64,000 nt of DNA, taken from contig DUSF01000044.1 of the NCBI GenBank assembly GCA_012842745.1, positions 1 to 64,000 of the forward strand. Reading direction: 5' to 3'. The notes under the pieces are model-generated. The model ran no database searches, was not told where the DNA came from, and was given only the letters and a program-made list of their open reading frames with translations. This DNA is from Bacillus sp. (in: firmicutes). Its GTDB lineage: Bacteria; Bacillota; Bacilli; Bacillales; Bacillaceae_J. Shown here in pieces: positions 43,167 to 52,344 of the stretch (its first letter is position 1; each line of letters opens with the position of its first letter). The translations under genes were made by a program, and so were the position numbers.

Positions 43167-43922
43167 ATGAATAAAATCATCCCAATCACTGTCCTACTTT
43201 TTTTCTTATTGCAGACTATTACGTATGCACGAACATCTCTACCAGAAATTACCTCAATTGAATTGATTAATATAGTCAATGATTCGACTCCCAAAAAAGA
43301 GCATAATAACGGTGGAGGCTCGCTTCCTTTTAAAGGCAAACCGCTTTATAAATCCGAACCTGTTGTGGAGGAATCGATTCTTGTATTTGTTTTTAAAGAT
43401 ATAAAAGGACATTGGGCGGAAGAAATGATCAAAGAGGCACTAGCTAGAAAACTAATAAGTGGATATCCAGACAATACGTTTCGTCCGAATCAGCCAATTA
43501 CCCGAATGGAGTGGATTTCCATTATGGTCCGTGCTCTTTCATTAGAAGGAGAAGGGGAAGAGATTTATTTTTCAGATTATCAAAATGTCCCAGAATGGGG
43601 GAGAAATGCTTTAGAACTTGCCATACGAGAAAAGTTGGTTGAAGGGTATCCAGATGGGAGTTTTCGACCAAATGATTTTATTACGAGAGCAGAAATTGCA
43701 TGTTTAATAGCAAGACAAATGAAAATTGAAACACCTCGAAGGATGGAGACGACATTTGCAGATTATGAAAAGATTCCGTTATGGGCTAGAGGAGAAATTG
43801 AAATGTTAGCTAAAGAAGGTATCTTAAAAGGTCGCAGCAACAATTTATTTGAACCAAAAGAACTTACAACGCGAGCGGAGGCAACTGTACTTTTGCTTAG
43901 GATGGTTGACAATACACGATGA
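43167..43922 (+). CDS. S-layer-homology (SLH) domain surface protein
   Basis: 251 residues. A signal peptide (IPITVLLFFLLQTITYA) is followed by TSLPEITSIELINIVND, related to the LRR protein's first segment, and then three SLH domains (FKDIKGHWAEEMIKEALARK with GYPDNTFRPNQPITRMEW; a second with GYPDGSFRPNDFITRAE; a third ending ITLTTRAEATVLL-type, here ELTTRAEATVLLL). SLH triplets bind pyruvylated secondary wall polymer. There is no other domain, so it may be an anchor for a partner protein. ATG 43167 is chosen although its ribosome site (GGATGTG) is weak. Confidence 0.87.
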   Translation: MNKIIPITVLLFFLLQTITYARTSLPEITSIELINIVNDSTPKKEHNNGGGSLPFKGKPLYKSEPVVEESILVFVFKDIKGHWAEEMIKEALARKLISGYPDNTFRPNQPITRMEWISIMVRALSLEGEGEEIYFSDYQNVPEWGRNALELAIREKLVEGYPDGSFRPNDFITRAEIACLIARQMKIETPRRMETTFADYEKIPLWARGEIEMLAKEGILKGRSNNLFEPKELTTRAEATVLLLRMVDNTR

Positions 43923-43962
43923 TTAATAGGGGAAGATATATGGAAAAATCCTAGCTTCTTAT

Positions 43963-43998
43963 TAATAAATACGGCAGAAAAGCTGCCGTATTTATTGT
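43963..43998. terminator. Bidirectional terminator between SLH gene and gerQ
   Basis: AATAAATACGGCAG / CTGCCGTATTTATT is a near-perfect stem with AT tracts on both sides. Confidence 0.82.
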
Positions 43999-44072
43999 TA
44001 ACTACATTTACTGGGGTTGTGTATACTGTTATTTTTTCCTTTTGAACAAATATTTTGGAGCCGTTTTTTTAA

Positions 44073-44528
44073 TTACCGTGGACTAAAGGAGCTTAGTCCA
44101 GCTGCACTGCCGCTAAACGGATATTGATAGTCAATTTCCTCAGCAAATGTCACATAATCTATATAAATCATTGGAATTAAATAACGAGTCCCTGTTTGTG
44201 GATCACTGAGAATGAGGTGATCTCTACCAGCAGCCTCAATATTGCCTTTGAAAACTTTTGCATTCCATTGCGTATTATTTTCAAACGTTGCATAGACAGT
44301 AACTGTTTTTCCTTTGTTTAATCTTAAAATATTCTCGATGTAGGATTCCTCAATTGGCAGCATCCCTGGAATTTGCGGAGCACTAGGTGTAACTGGTGTT
44401 TGAGTTACACCGCTAAATCCTGGGAAGGGGCCACCTGAGACTGTAGGTGGTACCTGTACTTGTTGTGGATAGGTGAACTTCGGGTATTGGCCATAAGCAG
44501 GGGTTTGATATGGATAATTTTGTGCCAT
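44073..44528 (-). CDS. gerQ: Spore coat protein GerQ
   Basis: 151 residues. The first 55 are rich in Tyr, Pro, Gln and Gly (YPYQTPAYGQYPKFTYPQQ), typical of coat proteins cross-linked by transglutaminase. The conserved core follows: LPIEESYIENILRLNKGK, VTVYATFENN, and HLILSDPQTGTRYLIPM. In B. subtilis GerQ (YwdL) is needed for CwlJ to locate in the coat during germination. The adjacent cwlJ, transcribed in the same direction 73 bases upstream, confirms the assignment. Confidence 0.95.
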   Translation of the reverse strand: MAQNYPYQTPAYGQYPKFTYPQQVQVPPTVSGGPFPGFSGVTQTPVTPSAPQIPGMLPIEESYIENILRLNKGKTVTVYATFENNTQWNAKVFKGNIEAAGRDHLILSDPQTGTRYLIPMIYIDYVTFAEEIDYQYPFSGSAAGLSSFSPR

Positions 44529-44601
44529 TTTATATTCCTCCTTTGATGATAGCTTTCTAATGCTTTAAAAAGGCGAATAATCCATAGGGTATAAAGAAAA
44601 T

Positions 44602-45027
44602 TTAGTAATAAATTTGTGGGCAATCTGACTGGTCTGGGGCATAGAAGCAGTGCGATTTGTGTCGACCCACATTCCATTGATTAAACCATTGTGCAGGGCA
44701 GCTGCCAGACGGCTTAAAAAACCAAAGCGAATAAGAAGCCGGATGGTATTTCCAACCTTTAATAACTTGACGCGCTAACTTAATTTCCGCTTCTCTTGCT
44801 CGTTGAAAAAAGTAGGGTTTATCAACGGCTTCATAGCCACCAGGCTTTTGGAAAACCATATCTCTTAGCGATCGAATTTTTTTGAAATCGAGGCAATTAC
44901 CAACTACACGATTTACACCAACATTACCAACCATTAACATGCCGAGCTTTCCTTCACCCTCCGCTTCGGCTCGCATTAATCTTGCTAAAAGTCTTATATC
45001 TTCTGTCGTATGAGAAACAACGGCCAT
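44602..45027 (-). CDS. cwlJ: Spore cortex-lytic enzyme CwlJ
   Basis: 141 residues with the SleB/CwlJ hydrolase fold: LLARLMRAEAEGEGKLGM (catalytic Glu region), GMLMVGNVGVNRVV, QRAREAEIKLARQVIKGWKY and HPASYSLWFFKPSG. It lacks a signal peptide, as expected for CwlJ (unlike SleB), because it is made in the mother cell and built into the coat. It degrades cortex muramic-delta-lactam peptidoglycan when dipicolinate is released. First gene of the cwlJ-gerQ pair. Confidence 0.95.
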   Translation of the reverse strand: MAVVSHTTEDIRLLARLMRAEAEGEGKLGMLMVGNVGVNRVVGNCLDFKKIRSLRDMVFQKPGGYEAVDKPYFFQRAREAEIKLARQVIKGWKYHPASYSLWFFKPSGSCPAQWFNQWNVGRHKSHCFYAPDQSDCPQIYY

Positions 45028-45151
45028 TTTCTCACCTCACAATTACGGTTACTTTAATAACATATTGCAAGAGTGGAAAATCGTGACTTGTTTAAGATAA
45101 CTTTTTAGTATTATCACTTAGATACTATGCGGGATAGATTGTTTTTATGAT

Positions 45152-45184
45152 AAAAAAGGAAGCAGGAGAATCGTCCCTGCTTCC
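45152..45184 (-). terminator. Terminator after hemQ
   Basis: On the - strand, GGAAGCAGG / CCTGCTTCC arms are followed by a U run (A run at 45152-45157 on the + strand). Confidence 0.85.
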
Positions 45185-45192
45185 TCAAATAT

Positions 45193-45936
45193 TTACACAT
45201 GCAAGAATTGCGCTATAGCTTCCTCTGCCAAAATATTTCCGACAAAGAATGACCCGAATTCGCCATATCTTGCGCTTACTTCATCAAATCTCATTTCATA
45301 CACTAGCTTTTTAAACTGGAGGACATCATCCGCAAATAAAGTGACGCCCCATTCCCAATCATCAAAGCCAACAGAGCCTGTAATAATTTGTTTTACTTTA
45401 CCTGCATACTGGCGGCCAATCATACCATGGGAGCGCATCATTCTGCTGCGATCTTCCATCGGCAGCATATACCAGTTATCATTGCCTTGGCGGCGCTTGT
45501 CCATTGGGTAGAAGCAGACGTGCTTCGCCTTCGGTAAAATTGGATAGAGCCGTGCTAAGATTTCAGGGCTTTGGTATGGGTCCTCGTCAGAAGGTAAATA
45601 GTTACTTAATTCAACAACAGAAACATAAGAATGAGCAGGGATTAAATATTCGGCTAGTTTTGTTTTATTAAAAGCCGTTTCTAACTCATTAAGCTCTTCC
45701 ATTGTTGGGCGAAGAATCATTAACATGAAGTCCGCTTTTTGACCAACAATAGTGTATAGCGCATGGCTACCTTGTTTAGCATCTTCTGTTTTTTTCAAAT
45801 TACCGAGAAATTCTTGGAATTCACGGATGGCTTCATTGCGCACATCAATTGGGGCTATTTTCCAACTTGTCCAATCAACAGTGCGGAAATCATGTAAACT
45901 ATACCATCCATCTAATGTTTTTGCTGGTTCACTCAT
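45193..45936 (-). CDS. hemQ: Coproheme decarboxylase HemQ (chlorite-dismutase-like)
   Basis: 247 residues, the usual HemQ length. It catalyses the last step of the Gram-positive coproporphyrin-dependent haem pathway, turning coproheme to haem b by two decarboxylations with peroxide. Family motifs include [18 protein letters not shown] at the start, [20 protein letters not shown] with the catalytic Tyr region, and [19 protein letters not shown]. The proximal His lies in [23 protein letters not shown] precedes the ATG. Corresponds to B. subtilis ywfI, beside pta as in that species. Confidence 0.95.
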   Translation of the reverse strand: MSEPAKTLDGWYSLHDFRTVDWTSWKIAPIDVRNEAIREFQEFLGNLKKTEDAKQGSHALYTIVGQKADFMLMILRPTMEELNELETAFNKTKLAEYLIPAHSYVSVVELSNYLPSDEDPYQSPEILARLYPILPKAKHVCFYPMDKRRQGNDNWYMLPMEDRSRMMRSHGMIGRQYAGKVKQIITGSVGFDDWEWGVTLFADDVLQFKKLVYEMRFDEVSARYGEFGSFFVGNILAEEAIAQFLHV

Positions 45937-46261
45937 TACAATTACACTCCTTACTATATTATTTTATTTCTTGCCTCTTTCCAGATTGTGCATATCAATA
46001 ACTACTATAGCAATAGTTTTATTTAGAAGAAAGGTTTTAGCTTATTCTTTTAATAAAAGGAGAAAAAGAACAGTGTTTTCAATATTACGATATTTCTGAA
46101 AATATAAACTTTTCAATGAAAACGCTTACAATCGATAAATTCTATTTTCAAGAATATTGAAAAAGTATATCTTAATAATAAGCGGAAAAAAATATAGAAA
46201 GTTTCCATTATTGTGTGGAACAAAATGAAAGAGCTTACATTAAATTTTGGAGGTAGTAGAT
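45937..46261. other. 325-base divergent intergenic region between hemQ and pta
   Basis: Contains the hemQ ribosome site at the left end and the pta control region at the right. Apart from the cre box at 46117-46130 and the pta ribosome site (46249-46253), only AT-rich sequence without a clear gene or hairpin was seen. Confidence 0.6.
46117..46130. promoter_or_regulatory. CcpA cre box upstream of pta
   Basis: TGAAAACGCTTACA fits the catabolite-responsive element consensus TGNAANCGNWNNCW at every defined position. It lies 132-145 bases before the pta start, upstream of the likely promoter, the position at which CcpA activates pta in B. subtilis during overflow metabolism. Confidence 0.75.
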
Positions 46262-47233
46262 TTGAGCGATTTATTTTCAATTGTTAAAGAAAAGATTAAA
46301 GGCAAAAATAAAACAATTGTATTTCCTGAAGGCTTAGATGAGCGGATTTTAACAGCGGTAGGAAAGTTGGCTTCTGAGGAAATTGTTAAGCCAATTGTTA
46401 TTGGCAAAAAGGCCGAGGTTGAAGAAAAAGCTGCATCTCTAAATATTTCGTTAGGAAATGCTGAAATTATTGATCCAAATACATATGCTGAGTTTGATGC
46501 GCTTGTAAGTGCATTTGTAGAACGACGCAATGGCAGAGAAACTGAGGAACAAGCTAGAGAAATTTTAAAAGATGAAAATTACTTCGGTACGATGCTCGTT
46601 TATTTAAACAAAGCAGATGGCTTAGTAAGTGGTGCTGCACATTCAACAGCGGATACTGTTCGTCCTGCATTACAAATCATAAAAACAAAGCCAGGCATTA
46701 AAAAAACTTCTGGTATGTTTGTTATGGTTCGTGGCGAAGAAAAATACATCTTTGCAGACTGTGCAATTAATCCTATGCCAGACAGTCAAGACTTAGCGGA
46801 AATCGCAATTTTAGGTGCTGAATCAGCTGAATTATTTGATGTGGAGCCACGCGTAGCAATGCTAAGTTTCTCAACGAAGGGCTCAGCTGTAACGCCAGAA
46901 ACAGAAAAAGTAGTTGAAGCAGTCAAAATTGCGAAAGAAATGCAGCCAGATTTAATTATCGATGGTGAGTTCCAATTTGACGCGGCATTTGTACCAGCGG
47001 TTGGCAAAAAGAAAGCGCCGGGTTCTGTGATTCAAGGCGATGCAAAAGTATTTGTATTCCCTACATTGGATGCTGGAAATATCGGCTATAAAATGGTAGA
47101 ACGCCTTGGCGGCTTCGAAGCAATCGGGCCAGTTCTTCAAGGTTTAAATCAACCAGTAAATGACCTATCACGCGGCTGTAATGCTGAAGATGTGTACAAG
47201 CTTGCATTAATCACTGCTGTTCAATCACTTTAA
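46262..47233 (+). CDS. pta: Phosphate acetyltransferase
   Basis: About 323 residues, the short form of phosphotransacetylase. It converts acetyl-CoA and phosphate to acetyl phosphate for acetate overflow with AckA. Motifs include KTIVFPEGLDERILTAVGKL at the start, GMFVMVRGEEKYIFADCAIN, PRVAMLSFSTKGSA, and DGEFQFDAAFVPAVGKKKAP. TTG 46262 has GGAGG 8 bases upstream; an in-frame TTG at 46247 overlaps that site. Under a cre box, so probably activated by CcpA. lipL converges downstream. Confidence 0.95.
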   Translation: MSDLFSIVKEKIKGKNKTIVFPEGLDERILTAVGKLASEEIVKPIVIGKKAEVEEKAASLNISLGNAEIIDPNTYAEFDALVSAFVERRNGRETEEQAREILKDENYFGTMLVYLNKADGLVSGAAHSTADTVRPALQIIKTKPGIKKTSGMFVMVRGEEKYIFADCAINPMPDSQDLAEIAILGAESAELFDVEPRVAMLSFSTKGSAVTPETEKVVEAVKIAKEMQPDLIIDGEFQFDAAFVPAVGKKKAPGSVIQGDAKVFVFPTLDAGNIGYKMVERLGGFEAIGPVLQGLNQPVNDLSRGCNAEDVYKLALITAVQSL

Positions 47234-47250
47234 GAGGGCATATCCACAAA

Positions 47251-47305
47251 AATAAAGCATGATGATTTGCTTGGTAAAAGACTAGGCAGCCATCATGCTT
47301 TTTTA
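47251..47305. terminator. Bidirectional terminator between pta and lipL
   Basis: AAAGCATGATG / CATCATGCTTT arms over a 26-base inner region, with A and T tracts outside. Confidence 0.78.
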
Positions 47306-48129
47306 TATTTATTCCGTTTTAAAATACGCTCATAATTGTATTGCAACAATTCCTGTTCAAGCTCACTTAAGGGAAGCGTTGAAATTACTGAGTCGGCTAA
47401 ATTTTTCACCGTTTTAAATAACAGTGTAATCATTTGTTCAGTTGTAATATTTTCATTTAATAGCTCTCTTAATGAGGCCATCGTAGCTGGAATAATGTTC
47501 GGATATATGAATTTTGTCTTTTCTCCTTGCAAAGAATGGTCATAAAAATCTTGAATGATTTCTGCTCGCCCACTACCGCTTCCAGTCACACAAAGATACA
47601 TTTGTACGGCAACACCAGAGCGCAGTCTCCGTTGTGAAATCCCAGCAAATTTCTTATTGTTAATACTTAAATCAAAGCTGCCAGGGCAATAACTGCCGAT
47701 GATTTCCTTTGCTTTAATTTGCACTTTAAAATCTGCTAACATGAATTGGATAAGCTGCCACATTGCTTCATAGCCGCGATTAATATCAATTCCTTTACCT
47801 TCAGGCAAAATAAGCGAGAGGTTTACTATGCCTTCATCTAATATAACGGCCAAGCCGCCAGAGTTGCGGACAATAGTTTGGTAACCCTTTTGCCTAAGAA
47901 ATTCAATCCCTTGTTCTAAAAAAGGCAGCTTCGCATCCTGAATACCTAAAACAACAGTTGGTCGATGAATCCAAGCCCTAATGATTGGGGGCGAATCACC
48001 CGTTCCCACAGACGTACAAAATGTATCATCATAGGCAAATGATTTCAGTGCACTGAAATGGAGCCCAAGCTTGGAATGGTCGATAAAGCGCCATTCCTTT
48101 TGCAACAAAAGCGGATTGTTCACTGGCAT
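47293..48129 (-). CDS. lipL: Octanoyl-[GcvH]:protein N-octanoyltransferase LipL
   Basis: 278 residues of the biotin/lipoate A/B ligase fold. In the Bacillus lipoate route, LipM loads octanoate onto GcvH and LipL moves it to E2 subunits of pyruvate and 2-oxoacid dehydrogenases. The active-site Cys is in GSYCPGSFDLSINNKKFAGI, and the family motifs RAWIHRPTVVLGIQD and TIVRNSGGLAVILDEGIVNL are clear. It corresponds to B. subtilis ywfL, next to pta in both. AGGAGGG-type site precedes the ATG. Confidence 0.93.
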   Translation of the reverse strand: MPVNNPLLLQKEWRFIDHSKLGLHFSALKSFAYDDTFCTSVGTGDSPPIIRAWIHRPTVVLGIQDAKLPFLEQGIEFLRQKGYQTIVRNSGGLAVILDEGIVNLSLILPEGKGIDINRGYEAMWQLIQFMLADFKVQIKAKEIIGSYCPGSFDLSINNKKFAGISQRRLRSGVAVQMYLCVTGSGSGRAEIIQDFYDHSLQGEKTKFIYPNIIPATMASLRELLNENITTEQMITLLFKTVKNLADSVISTLPLSELEQELLQYNYERILKRNKYKKA

Positions 48130-48246
48130 AGCTTTTCCCTCCTTTTTTAAAAGGAATTATATCATGTTTCAATTCGAAAAAATAATAAGCGAAGCCACTT
48201 AATTAGTAGCCTCGCCTAGTGTTAGTTTCACCCATTCAAATAAATG

Positions 48247-48927
48247 TTATTTTGCAATCCGCTCTAAGTTGCCGTTCTTATCCATTTTAAATGTATTTGC
48301 CGGTTTCTCCTCATCCTCAAACAAAACCATTTTACGAGCGCGATCCATTATTTTAACAAGTGCTTGATAATCCTCTTGGATCGTTTGGAATTCACGTTCT
48401 GTACGTTCAAGCTTTTGTTTTAATGATGCAATTTCGTCGGCCAGCTCTTTATTTTCCATTTTTAATCTATCATTCTTTTGCTGTAGGCTCATAGATTGGT
48501 GGTCATTATTTTCTACAGTGCTTAAAAATAAAATGACATCATCCAATGAAATTGCCCTAGATTTTAACATGGTATTCATTTCCGACATTTCCCCTTCTGT
48601 TTTACCATCTTTTTCAACCATTATTTCCTCGGCAGTTTCAAACGAAAATGTTGGTGGTGGCGGTGTATAAAGCGGTTTTGTTTTTTCGCCTAGCGCTCGT
48701 TGCCTTTGTTTTCGTTGTTTTTTCGCTAAATCAATGGCTTTTATATAATCTTGCCTAACGACGGCATTCCAGCGGAATCCGCAAGCTGCTGACGTCCGAT
48801 TTAGGCGATCCCCTACCTCCTCAAATGCGTTTAATTGTGTACTACCCTCCCGGATGTGACGCAATACGGTCTCTGCTAATAGCAGGTCATCTTCTTCAGA
48901 CCATGCATCCTGTCTTTGAATCATCAT
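48247..48927 (-). CDS. rsfA: Prespore-specific transcription regulator RsfA
   Basis: 226 residues. The N-terminal Myb/SANT-like DNA-binding region (DAWSEEDDLLLAETVLRHIR, TSAACGFRWNAVVRQDY) is diagnostic of the RsfA/YlbO family. A Pro-rich linker leads to a C-terminal coiled coil (ENKELADEIASLKQKLERTE) for dimer formation. In B. subtilis RsfA is a sigma-F-dependent factor that adjusts sigma-F gene expression in the forespore. Two adjacent ATGs (48927, 48924) follow AGGAGTG. Confirms that the organism forms spores. Confidence 0.92.
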   Translation of the reverse strand: MMIQRQDAWSEEDDLLLAETVLRHIREGSTQLNAFEEVGDRLNRTSAACGFRWNAVVRQDYIKAIDLAKKQRKQRQRALGEKTKPLYTPPPPTFSFETAEEIMVEKDGKTEGEMSEMNTMLKSRAISLDDVILFLSTVENNDHQSMSLQQKNDRLKMENKELADEIASLKQKLERTEREFQTIQEDYQALVKIMDRARKMVLFEDEEKPANTFKMDKNGNLERIAK

Positions 48928-49189
48928 GTAACACTCCTCGTTTATTTTTCTAGCAAAAAGTAAAATAATTAAAATAGCTGTTAGCTAAAGGATGGACAAT
49001 TTCGAAAAAGTTTATACATATTTTAGAAGGATACTAGGGGATTTGTTTTTGAATAAGTCTTATGTCATTGCTACAAATGGCTTGAAGTGGTAAAATGTCA
49101 TTTGTTTAAAGTTAGATAAAAATGTAAATTAGTAATAGAGACTGTTGAATATTCGTGAACGGAATATTGAAAGGCAGGTGTGACCCCTT

Positions 49190-49414
49190 ATGTCAAAAAA
49201 TGAATTTCGAGTTTGTGATGATTGCCAAGCCACTAATTTAAAAACTTTATTGCCAAAGTTAAAACAATTAGATCCGGATGCCGAGATTGTCATTGGCTGT
49301 CAATCTTATTGCGGACCAGGTCGAAAGAAATCCTTTGCCTTTCTAAATAATCGTCCGATTTCTGCACCAACAGAGGATGAACTAATTGTGAAGCTTGAAA
49401 AAAAATTGAAATAA
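49190..49414 (+). CDS. DUF1450 (YuzB-like) small protein
   Basis: 74 residues, cytosolic, with four Cys in a thioredoxin-like or ferredoxin-like arrangement: [10 protein letters not shown] near the start and [20 protein letters not shown] in the middle. This matches DUF1450 proteins such as B. subtilis YuzB. The cysteine pattern (CxxC and CxxxC) suggests metal or iron-sulfur binding, which is inferred only. AGGCAGGTGTG lies before the ATG. Single gene with its own terminator. Confidence 0.82.
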   Translation: MSKNEFRVCDDCQATNLKTLLPKLKQLDPDAEIVIGCQSYCGPGRKKSFAFLNNRPISAPTEDELIVKLEKKLK

Positions 49415-49430
49415 AAGATAATCGAACAAT

Positions 49431-49466
49431 AAAAAACCTCTTTTTGTTGAAAAAAGAGGTTTTTTG
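49431..49466 (+). terminator. Terminator after the DUF1450 gene
   Basis: AAAAAACCTCTTTTT / AAAAAAGAGGTTTTTT stem with a short loop, symmetrical and usable in both directions. Confidence 0.88.
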
Positions 49467-49518
49467 GTGAGAAAATAGAATGTATAATGGAAAAAGTATG
49501 ATGAAAGGAGCTCCTTTC

Positions 49519-50811
49519 ATGGCCTACGAAAACGAACAACTACATGAGGAAAAGGTGTTTAAAGATCCAGTCCATCGCTATGTGCATGTTCGCGATAAGC
49601 TAATATGGGATTTAATTGGTACCGCCGAATTCCAAAGGCTGCGAAGGATTCGCCAGCTTGGTACGACATTTTTCACGTTTCATGGAGCAGAGCATAGTCG
49701 TTTTAATCATTCTCTTGGCGTCTATGAAATTGTCAGAAGAATCATTGGCATTTTCCAAGGCCGCGAGCATTGGGATAATTCAGAGCGGTTATTATGCCTC
49801 TCGGCAGCCCTTTTGCACGATGTTGGCCACGGTCCGTTTTCCCATTCGTTCGAAAAGGTTTTTAACCTTGACCATGAGAAATGGACAAGAGCCATCATTA
49901 CTGGAGCCACAGAGATAAATAAAGTATTAAAAAAAGTGAGCGACGATTTTCCGCAAAAAGTTGCCGAGGTCATCGCGAAAACTTACGAAAATAAACTAGT
50001 TGTCAGCATGATTTCAAGTCAAATCGATGCCGACCGCATGGATTATTTGCAACGCGATGCTTTTTATACAGGGGTTAGTTACGGCCATTTCGATATGGAG
50101 CGTATCCTACGGGTTATGCGTCCGACTGAAGATCAAATCGTCATTAAAAAGAGCGGCATGCATGCGGTTGAAGATTATATTATGAGCCGCTATCAAATGT
50201 ATTGGCAAGTTTATTTCCACCCTGTCACAAGAAGTGCAGAAGTAATTCTTACAAAAATTCTTCACCGCGCGAAAAAGTTATACGAGGAAGGCTATCAATT
50301 TTCAATTGCCCCTACCCATTTTTATTCGCTATTTAATGGGAATGTAAGTCTTAAAGATTACTTGGCACTTGACGAATCGGTCATGCTATTCTTTTTCCAA
50401 AATTGGATGGGTGAAGATGATGCCATTTTAAAAGACCTATGTACTCGCTTTATGAACCGCAACCTTTTTAAGTACATAGAATTCAATCCTAATTCTGGAT
50501 ACTTACAATTAATGGAATTGATGAAGCTTTTTAATGAAGCGGGTATTGATACGAATTACTACTTAGAGGTTGATTCTTCTTCTGATTTGCCTTACGATTT
50601 TTATCGTCCTGGTGAAGAAGGGGAGCGAATCCCGATTTATTTAGTAATGCCAAACGGTGATCTGCGAGAACTTTCTAGGGAATCAGAGATTGTTGAATCG
50701 ATTTCTGGCAAAAAAAGAACAGACCATAAACTTTACTACCCGGAGGATTTTGTCGACAATCTTCCTGAAGGGGATGTTAAGAGACGGATAAAAGTAATAT
50801 TGCAAGGATAG
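49519..50811 (+). CDS. ywfO: HD-superfamily phosphohydrolase YwfO
   Basis: 430 residues. The N-terminal KVFKDPVHRYVHVRDKLIWD and EFQRLRRIRQLGTTFFTFHG, followed by HSRFNHSLGV, the HD pair in ALLHDVGHGPFSHSFEKVF, and the SQIDADRMDYLQRDAFYTG segment, are typical of YwfO and the wider dGTPase/SAMHD1-like group. YwfO of related species acts on deoxynucleoside triphosphates, so a dNTPase role is likely. ATG 49519 follows AAAGGAG by 9 bases; an upstream Met at 49480 lies before the ribosome site. ywgA follows after 13 bases. Confidence 0.92.
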   Translation: MAYENEQLHEEKVFKDPVHRYVHVRDKLIWDLIGTAEFQRLRRIRQLGTTFFTFHGAEHSRFNHSLGVYEIVRRIIGIFQGREHWDNSERLLCLSAALLHDVGHGPFSHSFEKVFNLDHEKWTRAIITGATEINKVLKKVSDDFPQKVAEVIAKTYENKLVVSMISSQIDADRMDYLQRDAFYTGVSYGHFDMERILRVMRPTEDQIVIKKSGMHAVEDYIMSRYQMYWQVYFHPVTRSAEVILTKILHRAKKLYEEGYQFSIAPTHFYSLFNGNVSLKDYLALDESVMLFFFQNWMGEDDAILKDLCTRFMNRNLFKYIEFNPNSGYLQLMELMKLFNEAGIDTNYYLEVDSSSDLPYDFYRPGEEGERIPIYLVMPNGDLRELSRESEIVESISGKKRTDHKLYYPEDFVDNLPEGDVKRRIKVILQG

Positions 50812-50824
50812 GAGATGACACTTC

Positions 50825-51346
50825 GTGTTACAGGATCATGCCAAATTGATGCAAGTATTTTCATATGCGGGTGAAATCGTCGGTAGAAAAAAACTGCAAA
50901 AGATGATTTATATTGTCAAAAAACTACAGTTCCCTTTTAACGAAAAATATAATTTTCACTTTTTCGGCCCATATTCTGAAGAGCTAACATTACGAGTAGA
51001 AGAGCTTGAAAACAACGGCTTTTTAAATGAGCAAATGGAGAAAAAAGGTGGATATGTACAATACCGCTATACATTGTTGGAAGAAGGCAGAGAGTTTCTA
51101 AAACATTTTCAAGTGGACATGCCCCATTTGGAAACATGTGTGAAAAATATGAATGAGCAAAGCTCTCGTTTTTTAGAACTTGTATCAACAGTCCTTTACT
51201 TTGAGGACCTTTCAAAAGAGCAAGTAAAGGAAAAAGTGTTTACATTAAAATTTAAACAGCGCTATACAGATGAAGAAGTTGAACAGGCATATCAATACAT
51301 CGAAACGCTCCGCGGACAAACAATAGTAATGGCTAGGTCAGTATAG
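50825..51346 (+). CDS. ywgA: YwgA family protein
   Basis: 173 residues, soluble. The sequence AGEIVGRKKLQKMIYIVKKL, FHFFGPYSEELTLRVEELEN and YTLLEEGREFLKHF has the helix pattern of a winged-helix-like domain related to Panacea/SocA-type proteins. The function in B. subtilis is unknown. GTG 50825 has AGGAGATGA upstream. Always next to ywfO in Bacillus, which suggests a shared task. Confidence 0.88.
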   Translation: MLQDHAKLMQVFSYAGEIVGRKKLQKMIYIVKKLQFPFNEKYNFHFFGPYSEELTLRVEELENNGFLNEQMEKKGGYVQYRYTLLEEGREFLKHFQVDMPHLETCVKNMNEQSSRFLELVSTVLYFEDLSKEQVKEKVFTLKFKQRYTDEEVEQAYQYIETLRGQTIVMARSV

Positions 51347-51358
51347 ACCTAGCCATGA

Positions 51359-51544
51359 TCATTTTTCACTAGCCATTTTTCCGCCTACACAAAGATTTGT
51401 TTTTGGCATCTCTTCAATCATGACATGAACTCTATCAGCAGGTGCACCTGTAGTTTCAGCGACAGCTACCGTGACCTTTTCCGCTAAAGCCTTCTTTTGT
51501 TCATCAGTACGACCTTCTAACATTTTAATCGTGACATATGGCAT
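51359..51544 (-). CDS. ywhB: 4-oxalocrotonate tautomerase-like protein YwhB
   Basis: 61 residues after Met removal exposes the catalytic Pro1 (PYVTIKMLEGRTDEQKKAL). Arg11 and the loop DRVHVMIEEMPKTN of the 4-OT family are present, as is the usual tail NLCVGGKMASEK. It enolises 2-oxo acids in vitro; the cell role is unknown. The start is ATG 51544, with AGGAGAG before it; a longer in-frame reading to 51571 would bury the N-terminal Pro and destroy activity. Confidence 0.93.
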   Translation of the reverse strand: MPYVTIKMLEGRTDEQKKALAEKVTVAVAETTGAPADRVHVMIEEMPKTNLCVGGKMASEK

Positions 51545-51753
51545 AATCCCATCTCTCCTTTTTTGGTTCATATGTATTTTTAAAAGCTTAAAACTACATG
51601 AAATTATATCATAACGGATTTAGGGTGGGGAAATACGATAAGTCGAGAAAGATGAAGTTTTTGTGTTACGGTGCTAAAATAAGGATATCATGTTAATAAT
51701 AGTATTTTAACTAAAATGTTTATTATTTTAAAAGAAAAGAGGTGTCTATCTTT

Positions 51754-52245
51754 ATGAAAAAAAATCAATTTAATATTATAAAAAATGATTCAACTGATGG
51801 GCATGGCGGCTATGGCGTCGGGTCGGTTAGTTTAAATAATGTCTCGCCTGTCATTATTGATACGGAAAAACAAGAAGCCTTTATTGATATGGGAGCGCTT
51901 CATGCAAGAAGTGCGATTGAAAAGGGCATTAAGGTGACGGCTAACCGTGATGATGTGCCGAATGGTAAAACATATTGGGTCGTTTGGGTAACTGTTAACC
52001 GCAATGAAAAAGGGCCTTATTATCACGGACTAGGAGCTTGTGAGCTTTTCATTGACAGTGATGCACGGCGCGGCTATAAATCAATGCCAGAGCATGTGAA
52101 TAATATGGACCGATCGCTAAAGGGCAGGGTCATCGTTGATAATATGGATGAACAATCAAGACACATATTAGGGGAATTTTTAAAAAATTTTAATGAGGAA
52201 ATGTGGGCGAACACATCGGAGCAATTGAAAAAAGTATTGATTTGA
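51754..52245 (+). CDS. ywhD: YwhD family protein
   Basis: 163 residues, soluble. Core motifs DGHGGYGVGSVSLNNVSPVI, AFIDMGALHARSAIEKGIK and GPYYHGLGACELFID are those of YwhD (a Bacillales family of unknown function). ATG 51754 follows AAGAGGTG at 9 bases; the in-frame GTG 51742 is part of that site. It converges on pbpG across a bidirectional terminator. Confidence 0.9.
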   Translation: MKKNQFNIIKNDSTDGHGGYGVGSVSLNNVSPVIIDTEKQEAFIDMGALHARSAIEKGIKVTANRDDVPNGKTYWVVWVTVNRNEKGPYYHGLGACELFIDSDARRGYKSMPEHVNNMDRSLKGRVIVDNMDEQSRHILGEFLKNFNEEMWANTSEQLKKVLI

Positions 52246-52344
52246 AATATTTGAACTATTTTTGAACTTTCCGTAAATAGCTTGAGCTTTTTTCAAAAAA
52301 AAAGTAAACTAGTTTATAGTCTAAACACACACATAGACTAGGAC

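Noticed and set aside
48186..48215. Hairpin downstream of rsfA (GCGAAGCC / GCCTCGC)
   Set aside because: The arms pair poorly (mismatches near the middle) and no U tract follows on the - strand.
49152..49172. AATATTC...GAATATT inverted repeat before the DUF1450 gene
   Set aside because: Short AT-rich arms with a bulge, lying at the ribosome-site side; not distinct from chance in such sequence.
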